Below are positions 24,823-32,544 of a stretch of 64,000 nt of DNA, piece by piece; the stretch's first letter is position 1, and each line of letters opens with the position of its first letter. The notes under the pieces were generated by a model. That model saw nothing but the letters and a program-made list of their open reading frames with translations. It ran no database searches and was not told the DNA's origin. The DNA is from Agromyces sp. Marseille-P2726 (GTDB lineage Bacteria; Actinomycetota; Actinomycetes; Actinomycetales; Microbacteriaceae). The position numbers and the translations under genes were made by a program. The DNA lies in the NCBI RefSeq assembly GCF_902809835.1, contig NZ_CADDWM010000015.1, positions 682,001-746,000 of the forward strand, read 5' to 3'.

Positions 24823-25221
24823 TCAACGCCCCGCGATCTTCTCGATCTGCATCACGAGGATGACCCGGTCGGCCTTGTCGGCGGGTGCCTGCTGCTCGGC
24901 GTTGCCGTACCGGCGCCCGAGATGCACGTAGAACGCGCCTTCGGGGTCGGGGATCACCTCGACGAGTCGGCCGCGCACCTCGACGTAGCGCAGCGGGTTC
25001 TCGGGATCGAGCGCCTCGAGCGTCATCCGCGGATCGTCCTGCAGGTTCTTGAACTTGCGGCGCTTGGACGTGTGGGTGAAGCGGATGGTGCCGGATGCCT
25101 CGTCGAACTCGAACCACATCGGATTCACCTGGATCGCGCCGTGGCGTCGCATGGTGGCGAGGTGGCCGAAGACGGGCGCGGAGAGGATTCGGCGGAAGTG
25201 GTCGGTGAGCTCGGAGGTCAT
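24823..25221 (-). CDS. Pyridoxamine-5'-phosphate-oxidase-fold (F420/FMN) protein
   Basis: A 132-residue split-barrel flavin-type protein. Typical features of the actinobacterial PPOX-class F420-dependent proteins are FGHLATMRRHGAIQVNPMWFEFD (about 18-40), RFTHTSKRRKFKNLQDDPRMTL (about 46-67, the phosphate-binding basic stretch) and YVEVRGR. The start ATG at 25221 has GGAGG 4 nt upstream. It probably reduces a flavin- or deazaflavin-dependent substrate or binds heme; exact substrate unknown. Confidence 0.87.
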   Translation of the reverse strand: MTSELTDHFRRILSAPVFGHLATMRRHGAIQVNPMWFEFDEASGTIRFTHTSKRRKFKNLQDDPRMTLEALDPENPLRYVEVRGRLVEVIPDPEGAFYVHLGRRYGNAEQQAPADKADRVILVMQIEKIAGR

Positions 25222-25308
25222 GCCTCCAGTCAACCGCACGGCCGAGGTCGTCGCGGGCCGTGCGCCCGTCGCCGTTCCCGGGGTGGCCGCGCGACGTATG
25301 GTGAGCGC

Positions 25309-26101
25309 ATGAGTTCGCCCGAACCGGATGCCGCACCACCGAGTGACGCGACGAATCCGCCCGCTCCCCCGCCCCCTCCCTCGCCGGCGCAGCGCGTCGA
25401 CACCCGAGGACCTGGAGCGCGCTCGACAGGTGCTCACGACGGAGTACACGGTGCTGATGTCGGCGCTGAGCGCCGCCTGGTCGGCCTCGCTGACCCGAAC
25501 CAGCCTGTTCCTCGGAGTGCTCTCGGCCGCCGGTGTGGCGTTCGGGTTCGCCTCGGTCGGCGGCCTCGACTCGACCACGGCACTCGTCGTGGCGTTCCTG
25601 GTGCTGTTGCTCGTGCTGTTCCTGGGGATCGCGACCTTCGTTCGGCTCGTTGAGGTGCAGCGGGAGTCGATGGTCTACGTGACCGGCATGAATCGGATCC
25701 GTCGGTTCATGCAGGAGGCGGCGCCCGCCGCCGGCCCGTATCTCGTGCTGCCCGTCAGCGACGACGAGACGGCGCTCTACCGCAGCATCGGGACCGGCAT
25801 GCGAGGAAGACCGCCGAGGCTCCGGCTGCTGCACCTCACCGTGCAGACGCAGGGCATCGTCGGCGTGGTCACGGCGGTGGTGGCCGGCGGCTGCGGTGGG
25901 CTCGCCGGTGCGGCAGGCGGAGGCGTCGTGGCATGGTCGCTCGCCTCGCTCGCGTTCCTGGTGACGCTCGTGCTGCTCTACGTCTACTGGCACCGGTCGC
26001 TGGCCGACATTCGGGCCACCCTCGCTCCGCACTACCCGACGCCGGACGAACCGCACGGCCGGCCTTCGGCCGGGGTCAGTGGAACACCGACCGCGCCGTG
26101 A
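25309..26101 (+). CDS. Membrane protein, unknown function, with probable 1-nt frameshift
   Basis: The body, read in the frame ending at 26101, has two hydrophobic segments near the middle (about SLFLGVLSAAGVAFGF and TTALVVAFLVLLLVLFLGIATFV), a cytoplasmic domain, and two more near the end (GIVGVVTAVVAGGCGG and WSLASLAFLVTLVLLYVYW). The natural start is the ATG at 25309 (MSSPEPDAAPPSD), preceded by TATGGT 6 nt upstream, but that frame differs. Removing one C from the CCC at 25403-25405 joins PAQRVDT directly to EDLERARQVL. If there is no error, the ATG at 25328 gives a 257-residue protein with a poor N-terminus. Family not recognised. It overlaps the end of the Tad operon convergently by 26 nt. 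Confidence 0.7.
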
Positions 26102-26522
26102 CGGTGACCTCGATCGGCACCACGACTGGGAGCAGATCGGTGTGGATCGGCGCCTCCCAGGTCGTGCGCAGCGTGACGGTGGCACTTCGTCCGTCGTCGG
26201 ATGCCGCGTCCACGAGTCGTACGTCGTCGAGCTCGGTGACCGCGGCCGCCAGGTAGGCCATGGCTGCGCCGCGTACCTCGCCGTCGTCGAGTGCGATGTC
26301 GAGCCGGTCGCCGTCGACGCGGACGGAATCGAGGCTCCACGCCTCGGCGGCGGCGAGTGCCGCGCCATCGGCGACGTTGAGCAGGCGCTTCCGTTCGAGG
26401 TAGAGCGTCGTCGCCGAGACCACGACCAAGACCAGTGAGAGTCCGAGGAAGCAGTAGAAGATGGTCAGCAGGAGCGTCGAACCGTCGTCGTCGGCGGCAT
26501 GTCGTCGAGTCATCCGACTCAC
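26076..26522 (-). CDS. TadG-like pilus assembly protein
   Basis: A 148-residue protein with an N-terminal hydrophobic segment (about 15-38: STLLLTIFYCFLGLSLVLVVVSAT) preceded by Asp-Asp-Asp-Gly and followed by the conserved LYLERKRLLNVADGAALAAAEA, the typical TadG/Flp-assembly secreted region. The GTG at 26522 overlaps the stop of the preceding tadE-like gene (GTGA) and has GGGGAG upstream. It is the last gene of the Tad operon. Actinobacterial Tad loci often carry short TadG-like proteins without the VWA domain, as here. Confidence 0.82.
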   Translation of the reverse strand: MSRMTRRHAADDDGSTLLLTIFYCFLGLSLVLVVVSATTLYLERKRLLNVADGAALAAAEAWSLDSVRVDGDRLDIALDDGEVRGAAMAYLAAAVTELDDVRLVDAASDDGRSATVTLRTTWEAPIHTDLLPVVVPIEVTVTARSVFH

Positions 26523-27016
26523 GGTGCGCTCCCCGCGAAGCGCGAGACGGTCTGGGTCGCCTTCGCCTCGACCGGCACGCTTCCGGCGGCGGTGAGCGCG
26601 AGGAAGTCGGGTACCAGGGGCAGCTGAACCTGCGCGCGCACGGTGACGACGATGCGGGTGCCCCGGGCGTGGCAGTCGGCACGGTCGCATTCGACGATCA
26701 CGGATGCCGTGGTCTCGTCGATCCCGTAGTCGGCGAACGTCGTGCGCACCGCCCGGTCGATGGCGGCATCCGACGCCTCGTCATCGGCAGCAAGCACGGC
26801 GATCCGCGCAGCGTGCCGGGCCGCGCCCTCCACACCGAGCGCGCCCGCCTGGATCGCAGCGACCGCGAGCACGAGATAGACGAGGGGCACGAGCAGCACG
26901 ATGCCGACGGTGAGGAACTCCAGCGACGCCGACCCACGTTCGGCCTCAGCGAGGGATGTCGCCGCGCTACGCCACGCGGCGCATGATCGATCAACCGACC
27001 GTCTCGACCACGGCAT
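26519..27016 (-). CDS. TadE/TadF-like pseudopilin
   Basis: A 165-residue protein with a prepilin-like N-terminus: basic leader, AERGSASLEFLTVGIVLLVPLVYLVLAVA at about 26-55 (E at the fifth position after the processing-type glycine/serine site) and GVEGAARHAARIAVLAADD. The C-terminal part has a Cys pair (VIVECDRADCHARG) not seen in the other pseudopilin here. The only plausible start, ATG 27016, overlaps the preceding gene by 26 nt. Expected to be a minor pilin of the Tad pilus. Confidence 0.85.
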   Translation of the reverse strand: MPWSRRSVDRSCAAWRSAATSLAEAERGSASLEFLTVGIVLLVPLVYLVLAVAAIQAGALGVEGAARHAARIAVLAADDEASDAAIDRAVRTTFADYGIDETTASVIVECDRADCHARGTRIVVTVRAQVQLPLVPDFLALTAAGSVPVEAKATQTVSRFAGSAP

Positions 27017-27416
27017 GGCCCGTGACCTCCAGTCCGCGTTCGACGCCGAGCAGTCCGATGACGGGAAGCGTCGCGCGCACGGTCACCTCGATGGTCGGGC
27101 GGCCGCCGACGGTCGAGACGCTCGAGCTCACATCTCGTGCGTACTCCGATGAGACGGCGGCGCCGATCAGATCGACGGTGCGCGCCACGCCGTCGGCGGC
27201 CGACGATCCTGCGAGGGCCGCGTGCCGAGCGCCCTCGGCCGCCGCATCGAGCAACGTGTTCCGCACGTGAAGGGCGAGGGCGAGTTGCACCACCGCGAGC
27301 GCGAGCACCGTGAGCAGGATGCCGACGAGCGTGAACTCCGCCACGGCGGAGCCGCGTTCGTCGCGAAGCCGGGCTACGACCGACCGCGCACCCGCCCCGA
27401 TCGGAACGAGATTCAG
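26991..27416 (-). CDS. TadE-like pseudopilin with non-canonical start
   Basis: About 141 residues: RDERGSAVAEFTLVGILLTVLALAVVQLALALHV is a typical TadE prepilin-like signal and helix, followed by RNTLLDAAAEGARHAALAG. There is no ATG, GTG or TTG in frame between the stop of the Flp-like gene and the signal region. The best candidate is a CTG at 27414-27416 that overlaps that stop as CTGA, matching the tight coupling seen at the other junctions in this operon; ATT one codon earlier is possible. The start is therefore uncertain, the protein itself is not. Confidence 0.82.
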   Translation of the reverse strand: MNLVPIGAGARSVVARLRDERGSAVAEFTLVGILLTVLALAVVQLALALHVRNTLLDAAAEGARHAALAGSSAADGVARTVDLIGAAVSSEYARDVSSSVSTVGGRPTIEVTVRATLPVIGLLGVERGLEVTGHAVVETVG

Positions 27417-27580
27417 AATCCCAGCACGCGGCTGATCGCCTGGTCGAACACGCCGCTCAACGCCGGGCCGGCCAGCCCCCAGATCAGGATCACCAACCCT
27501 GCCGTCATGAGCGTGATGAGCACCCAGCCCGGAACGTCGCCACGCTCGTCGCGCAGCCGCTGGCCGAATCGTGTTCGCAC
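27413..27580 (-). CDS. Flp-like small pilin protein
   Basis: A 55-residue protein (63 if read from the ATG at 27604). A short basic leader is followed by RDERGDVPGWVLITLMTAGLVILIWGLAGPAL, a single hydrophobic helix, then the polar VFDQAISRVLGF. Position between tadC and tadE and size suit the major Flp-type pilin or its actinobacterial equivalent. GTG 27580 has GAGGAG 5 nt upstream; the ATG starts at 27604 and 27595 have ribosome-binding sequences too close. ERGD is a plausible prepilin-peptidase-like cut site, but the classical G/XXXXEY motif is absent. Confidence 0.75.
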   Translation of the reverse strand: MRTRFGQRLRDERGDVPGWVLITLMTAGLVILIWGLAGPALSGVFDQAISRVLGF

Positions 27581-27652
27581 CCGAACTCCTCGCATCCCTT
27601 GCATTCCTCTCGTCGGAGCACCTCTCGGTGCATCGCCGTCGTCGTGCGGCCA

Positions 27653-28600
27653 TCAGAATCCCGCCTGCAGCACCAGGTATCCGGGAAACAGCGCGAAGGC
27701 GACCGTGACCGGCAGGATCAGGAAGATCAACGGCACCAGCATGGCGATCTCTTTGCGCCCGGCGAGCTCGATGATCGTGCGCTTCGCTTCCTCGCGGGCG
27801 TCTCCGGCCTGAGCCCTGAGTACGGATGCGAGTGGTGCTCCACGCTCGAGCGCACCGAGCACCTGGTCGATTGCTCGAGAAAGGGCGGGATGGTCGAGTC
27901 CGTCGCGGAGCTCCACGAGGGCACGGCCGAACGGCACACCGGTGCCAACCGCAGCGACGACGCCTGCGAATTCCCGAGGAAGCACTCCGGAACCGGCGTT
28001 CGCCACCCGGCGGATCGCGTCGAGCATTCCCTCGCCGGCGGTGAGGCTCAGCGTGAGGAACTCCAGGACCGTCGGGAGCTCGGCCGAGATGCGAGCGAGC
28101 CGACGACGCGCGCGCCGTTGCAGGATCCAGTCGCACAGGGCGGCGCCGATCGCCGCCGCGATGAGCGGCATTGCGAAGCGCACCATGGTCGGAAGGGCGA
28201 CGAACGTGGGCACGGTCAGTGCTGATGCCGCGGCGATCACCCCTGCGGCTGCCGCCCACGCGAGCTGCTCGCCGCGGAACCGTTCGACGGTCGACGACGA
28301 TCCCGCCTGCCGAAGGCGCCTCGCGATCACCTCGTGTCCGCCGAGCCAGTCGAAGACCATCTTGCGAACCGCTCCCGCCAGTGGTGCCATGGCGAGGCCG
28401 AGCACCGGTGACGGGTCGGCCGGGCGGCGCGCGAGCATGGACCGGGCCTCGGCGGAGAGATCGGCGACGTACGGCGCGACGCGTTCCACCAGGCGGGGTC
28501 GCCCGATCCTGGGAACCGCGGCGAGAACCAACCACAGCCCCAGCCCGAGCGTGACGCCCAGGATGACCGCGACGGGAACAGTGGCGCTCAACGGAACCAT
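27653..28600 (-). CDS. tadC: Tad pilus inner-membrane protein TadC
   Basis: T2SSF-domain platform protein of 315 residues. An N-terminal helix (about 8-28) is followed by a cytoplasmic stretch, two helices at about 113-155, the T2SSF core with LPTVLEFLTLSLTAGEGMLDAIRRVA (about 185-210), and EAKRTIIELAGRKEIAMLVPLIFLILPVTVAFALFPGYLVL at the end. With TadB it forms the heterodimeric platform on which TadA acts. Its start overlaps tadB by 13 nt. Confidence 0.92.
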   Translation of the reverse strand: MVPLSATVPVAVILGVTLGLGLWLVLAAVPRIGRPRLVERVAPYVADLSAEARSMLARRPADPSPVLGLAMAPLAGAVRKMVFDWLGGHEVIARRLRQAGSSSTVERFRGEQLAWAAAAGVIAAASALTVPTFVALPTMVRFAMPLIAAAIGAALCDWILQRRARRRLARISAELPTVLEFLTLSLTAGEGMLDAIRRVANAGSGVLPREFAGVVAAVGTGVPFGRALVELRDGLDHPALSRAIDQVLGALERGAPLASVLRAQAGDAREEAKRTIIELAGRKEIAMLVPLIFLILPVTVAFALFPGYLVLQAGF

Positions 28601-29448
28601 CGGCGCTCCTCTGGCAGTCGGCCGAGGGTGATCATGGTGCGGTAGGCGACGACCGTCACGACGGCGCCGACCACGATGAGCACGGTGCCTGCCGCCGAGT
28701 CATAGGCCGCGAGCGTCTCGTGACGGGATGCGAGCACCAGGAGGAGGAGCCACGGGGCTGCGACGCCGAGACGCGCGGCATTGCGGATCCAGGACTGGCG
28801 GGCGACCACCTCCGCGCGGAGCGCTGCGTCTTCGCGAAGGTACCCCGCGAGACCGCGGAGTACCGCCGTCAGATCGCTGCCGCCGACCTCTCGCGCCATG
28901 CGGAGCGTCTCGAGGATGCGGTCGGCCACGGGGTCGGCGAGTTCCTCCTTCAATCGGTCGAGGCTGACCGAGAAGTTGCCGGTGCGTCGGTAGTCCGCGT
29001 CGAAAGCAGCGAACGCACCGCGTGTCGCGGCCGGGCCGAGTTCGGCCAACGCACCGACACTGTCTGGAAGCGCCATTCCGGAGCGGACCGACGCCACGAG
29101 GTGGTCGACGACGTCGGGCCAGACCGCACGATTCGCCGCACGGCGACGGGTCGAGCGGGCCTTCACGAGCACGGGAACGACCGCGCCACCGAGTACCGAA
29201 CCGATGAGGGTCAGCGCGGCGATTCCGAGCGTCGCCTGTGCCAGCGCTCCGCCGAGGACGGCCAGCACCGCGCTCACGACGACGATGACGGGCACCGGTA
29301 CGTTGCCGAGCCCGGCGAGGGCGAGCTCGTCGCGAACCCGTTGGAACAGGGGCGGCGAGGTGCGGACACCTCGTGTACCGGGCCAGAGCAGTGGGGAGAC
29401 GACGAGCATCAGGCCGAGCCCGAAGGCGCCACCGAGGACGATGCTCAT
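28588..29448 (-). CDS. tadB: Tad pilus inner-membrane protein TadB
   Basis: T2SSF-domain platform protein of 286 residues. Hydrophobic segments are at about 5-20, 50-85, and two near the C-terminus; the cytoplasmic T2SSF region has WPDVVDHLVASVRSGMALPDSVGALAELGP (about 110-140) and LETLRMAREVGGSDLTAVLRGLA. The ATG at 29448 overlaps the tadA stop (ATGA). Standard partner of TadC. Confidence 0.92.
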   Translation of the reverse strand: MSIVLGGAFGLGLMLVVSPLLWPGTRGVRTSPPLFQRVRDELALAGLGNVPVPVIVVVSAVLAVLGGALAQATLGIAALTLIGSVLGGAVVPVLVKARSTRRRAANRAVWPDVVDHLVASVRSGMALPDSVGALAELGPAATRGAFAAFDADYRRTGNFSVSLDRLKEELADPVADRILETLRMAREVGGSDLTAVLRGLAGYLREDAALRAEVVARQSWIRNAARLGVAAPWLLLLVLASRHETLAAYDSAAGTVLIVVGAVVTVVAYRTMITLGRLPEERRWFR

Positions 29449-30677
29449 GCGGCCTCCGGTGCGAGGACGAGCTCGGGGTCGAGGCCGGCTGCTGCGTACT
29501 TCTCGAGGCGCGTCGGCCGCACGCCGGTCGGCTCGAGCGTGGCTGCGCGTCTCACGAAGATCACCTCGAGGTCGACCGCGCCATCCGTCGTCGAACCGGT
29601 GGTGGCGGCGATCTCGGCGACCCTGCGGGTGCCCGCGCGGTCGATCTCGAGATGCACGACGAGGTCGACGCAGCTCGCGACCGTCGGCACTACGAATGAC
29701 GAGTCGATGTTGCGCCCGGCCAGGAGCGGGAGCGTGCACAGCTTCACCAGCGCGTCGCGGGCGGAGTTCGCGTGGATGGTGCACATGCCGGGAAGCCCCG
29801 AATTGAGCGCGATCAGCAGGTCGAGGCTCTCGGCCTCGCGCACCTCGCCGACGATCAGCCGGTCGGGCCGCATGCGGAGCGCCTCCTTGATGAGCCGCCG
29901 CAACGTGATCTCGCCGGTGCCCTCGAGGCTCGGCTGTCGGCATTGCATCGCCACGAGATCGCGCACGTCGAGGTCGAGTTCGAACGTCTCCTCGACGGTG
30001 ACGACGCGATCCTCGTCGCGAGCCGCCGACATCAGGGCATTCAGCATCGTGGTCTTGCCCGTGTGGGTGGCCCCCGATACGAGGATGTTGGCGCCGGCGA
30101 GCACGGCCATGCGCAGGAACTCCGATGCCTGATGAGTGAGGGAACCGAGTTCGACGAGCTGTGGCAGCGCCCGGATGCGCCGCTGGAACTTGCGGATGTT
30201 CACCGCCCAGTGCGCGCGCGTGACATCGGGAATCACCACATGCAGGCGCGACCCGTCGGGCAGCGACGCGTCGACGAAGGGCGACGAGAGGTCGACGCGC
30301 CGACCCGAGTGCTGCAGCATCCGCTCGACGAGCTCACGCACCTCACGGTCGGAGAGTACGACGGTCGTGAGCTCGGGCACACCGTCTCGCGCCACGAAGA
30401 CCCGGGTCGGCCCATTGATCCAGATCTCCTCGACATGCGGATCGTCGAAGAACGGCTGCAGCGGCCCGTACCCGGTGATGGCCGCGACCACGTCGCGCGC
30501 GGTGCTGTGCTCGTCTCGGAGTTGGGCATGGGCGCCGGCGAGCGCGCGCTCGCTGTACCGACGCACCTCCTCGTTCGCGTATCTCGCTGCGACGCCGCTG
30601 TCGCCCGAGAGGTCGATGCCCTCGCGCAGAACCCTCGTGCGCACGCGGTCGGCGATCGTGCGCACGGGGTCGGTCAT
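29445..30677 (-). CDS. tadA: Tad pilus assembly ATPase TadA/CpaF
   Basis: Type II/IV secretion-like ATPase of 410 residues that energises pilus assembly. An N-terminal domain is followed by GYGPLQPFFDDPHVEEIWINGP (about 69-90), typical of CpaF; Walker A GATHTGKTT is at about 206-214, followed by the Asp box VEETFELDLDV, Walker B-type region RPDRLIVGEVREAESLDLLIALNSGLPGMCTIHAN (His box) at about 270-305. First gene of the operon running tadA-tadB-tadC-flp-tadE-tadE/F-tadG. No TadZ/CpaE or prepilin peptidase gene is in the window. Confidence 0.95.
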   Translation of the reverse strand: MTDPVRTIADRVRTRVLREGIDLSGDSGVAARYANEEVRRYSERALAGAHAQLRDEHSTARDVVAAITGYGPLQPFFDDPHVEEIWINGPTRVFVARDGVPELTTVVLSDREVRELVERMLQHSGRRVDLSSPFVDASLPDGSRLHVVIPDVTRAHWAVNIRKFQRRIRALPQLVELGSLTHQASEFLRMAVLAGANILVSGATHTGKTTMLNALMSAARDEDRVVTVEETFELDLDVRDLVAMQCRQPSLEGTGEITLRRLIKEALRMRPDRLIVGEVREAESLDLLIALNSGLPGMCTIHANSARDALVKLCTLPLLAGRNIDSSFVVPTVASCVDLVVHLEIDRAGTRRVAEIAATTGSTTDGAVDLEVIFVRRAATLEPTGVRPTRLEKYAAAGLDPELVLAPEAA

Positions 30678-30716
30678 GGGTCCATCCTGCGGTCTCCCGG
30701 GTGCGGAGCCCGGAAC

Positions 30717-30725
30717 TTATCCACA
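30717..30725 (+). other. Isolated DnaA-box sequence upstream of tadA
   Basis: TTATCCACA matches the DnaA-box consensus exactly. It stands alone in the 221-bp gap between tadA and the small membrane-protein gene, with no cluster of boxes, so it is not an origin. It could regulate tadA or be chance. Confidence 0.35.
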
Positions 30726-30898
30726 GCCGCGCACGGGGCTCTCCGGGGTGATCGCCGGCCGAACGACCGGACCGGGCGCCGGTATCGGCTGCTCCCGGCT
30801 ACTCGACGGGATCTGCGGCGTCAACCCCGACGCTGGGCGGGCGAGTACCCAGTACCGTGGGCACGGCCGGGGGTCAACGCGATCGGAAGGAGAAGACC

Positions 30899-31084
30899 GT
30901 GGGTGCGAGTACGGAAGGGCACGTCGCGAACGTCGCCGATCAGCTCACCGATCGAGCCGCCGCCGGGCTGCTGTTGGCATTCCTGACGGCCGTCATCGTC
31001 GTCCTCGGTGTCGGGACCTTTCCGATGAGCGCCAGCGGACCGGATCGAGCCGACGAGAGCGTCGCCACGAGCCACAGCTTCTGA
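30899..31084 (+). CDS. Small single-helix membrane protein, unknown function
   Basis: A 61-residue protein with one hydrophobic segment (about 19-40: AAAGLLLAFLTAVIVVLGVGTF). The GTG at 30899 has GGAAGGAG 7 nt upstream, which is why I prefer it to a start 14 codons earlier. The short C-terminal tail SASGPDRADESVATSHSF is polar. Not recognised. It is divergent from tadA and converges with zwf, 2 nt from its end. Confidence 0.6.
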   Translation: MGASTEGHVANVADQLTDRAAAGLLLAFLTAVIVVLGVGTFPMSASGPDRADESVATSHSF

Positions 31085-31086
31085 CG

Positions 31087-32544
31087 TCAGAGCCAGGGTC
31101 GGCGCCATCCGCCGTGGTCGGCGACGAGCGCGTCGGCCTCGGGTGGCCCCCACGTGCCGGGAGCATACGGGTGCACCGGGCCCGGGTCGTCGATGATCGG
31201 CTGCATCACGCGCCAGGCCGCCTCCACGGTGTCCTGCCGGGTGAAGCGGGGCCGGATGCCGCGCACCGCGGCGAGCAGGAGCACCTCGTACGGGGTCGGC
31301 CCCTCGCCGCCCTTCGCGGCGAACTCCATGTCGAGCTCGACGGAACGCGGCTTCGGGGCATCCGCTCGCTTGGCATTCAGCACGATGCGCACGCCCGTCG
31401 CCGGGTCGAGCCGGATGACGAGCTCGTCGGGCCGGCTGGCCGCGTCGCGCAGGCCGAACCCGAGCCTGGGCGGCTCCTTGAACACGAGTCGCACCTCGGT
31501 GGCGGTCACGGGCAGGAGCTTGCCGGTGCGGATGAAGAACGGCACCCCCGACCAGCGCCAGTTCTCGATCTCGAGCCGCAGCGCGCAGAACGTCTCGGTG
31601 GTCGAGTCGCATGCCACACCGTCGACGTCGTGGTAGCCGTCGAACTGTCCGCGCACGTAGTGAGCCGGGTCGGCGTCGACCATCGCCCGGAACAGCAGGG
31701 TCTGCATCTCGGTGATCGTGCCCGGATCCCCGTGCGCCGGCGCCTCCATCGCCACCGCCGCCACCACCTGCATCAGGTGGTTCACGACCACGTCGCGAAG
31801 TGCGCCGACCGGGTCGTAGAAGTGCCCGCGGCCCGGGATGCCGAACTCCTCGGCCATCGTGATCTGCACCGAGTCGACGAAGTTGCGGTTCCACACCGGT
31901 TCGAGCATCGTGTTCGAGAACCGCAGGTAGATGATCTCCTCGAGGCCCATCTTGCCCAGGTAGTGGTCGATGCGGAACAGCTGCGACTCGTCGATGTACC
32001 GGTGCAGCTCGGCGGCCAGTTCGCGGGCCGACGCGAGGTCGCGTCCGAACGGCTTCTCGACGACGACGCGTCCCTGCTCGGTGAGGCCCGCCCCGGCCAG
32101 GCCCTTCACGACCGTCGCGAAGAGGCTCGGCGGGATCTCGAGGTAGAACACCGGCGAACTGGCCCCACCGATGGCCGCGGCCACGCGTGCGTATGTCGCA
32201 TCGTCGGCGAAGTCGCCGTGCACGTAGCTGAGCCGCGACGCGAGGCGACCGAAGACGGCCTCGTCGAGCGATTCACCGGTGCCGACGATCGAGGTGCGCG
32301 CTCGTTCGACGAGCTGGTCGATCGTCCAGTCGTCGAACGCCACGCCGACGATCGGGCACGCCAGGAGGCCGCGCGCCTCGAGCCGGTAGAGCGATCGGAA
32401 CGTCATCACGCGCGCGAGGTCGCCGGTGATCCCGAAGATCACCAGCACGTCGGCGTTCGCACCGACGCCGGCTGCGGCATCCGTCTGTGCCGCGATACCC
32501 GCCCGGGCTGCGGCATCCGTCGTGGTCGCGGCATCCGTGCTCAT
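31087..32544 (-). CDS. zwf: Glucose-6-phosphate dehydrogenase
   Basis: First enzyme of the oxidative pentose phosphate pathway, oxidising glucose-6-phosphate with NADP. The 485-residue protein has the nucleotide-binding start [13 protein letters not shown] (about 33-45), EKPFGRDL (about 168), and the active-site [14 protein letters not shown] (about 198-211). The first 30 residues are an Ala/Thr/Asp-rich extension whose DNA contains three copies of GGATGCC. The start overlaps the stop of the GH15 gene (ATGA), so zwf is the second gene of that operon. Confidence 0.96.
   Translation of the reverse strand: MSTDAATTTDAAARAGIAAQTDAAAGVGANADVLVIFGITGDLARVMTFRSLYRLEARGLLACPIVGVAFDDWTIDQLVERARTSIVGTGESLDEAVFGRLASRLSYVHGDFADDATYARVAAAIGGASSPVFYLEIPPSLFATVVKGLAGAGLTEQGRVVVEKPFGRDLASARELAAELHRYIDESQLFRIDHYLGKMGLEEIIYLRFSNTMLEPVWNRNFVDSVQITMAEEFGIPGRGHFYDPVGALRDVVVNHLMQVVAAVAMEAPAHGDPGTITEMQTLLFRAMVDADPAHYVRGQFDGYHDVDGVACDSTTETFCALRLEIENWRWSGVPFFIRTGKLLPVTATEVRLVFKEPPRLGFGLRDAASRPDELVIRLDPATGVRIVLNAKRADAPKPRSVELDMEFAAKGGEGPTPYEVLLLAAVRGIRPRFTRQDTVEAAWRVMQPIIDDPGPVHPYAPGTWGPPEADALVADHGGWRRPWL

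Noticed and set aside
27653..30677. Long + strand frames across the Tad operon
   Set aside because: They show Arg/His/Gly-rich antisense composition with no recognisable domain; the minus strand encodes a coherent operon.
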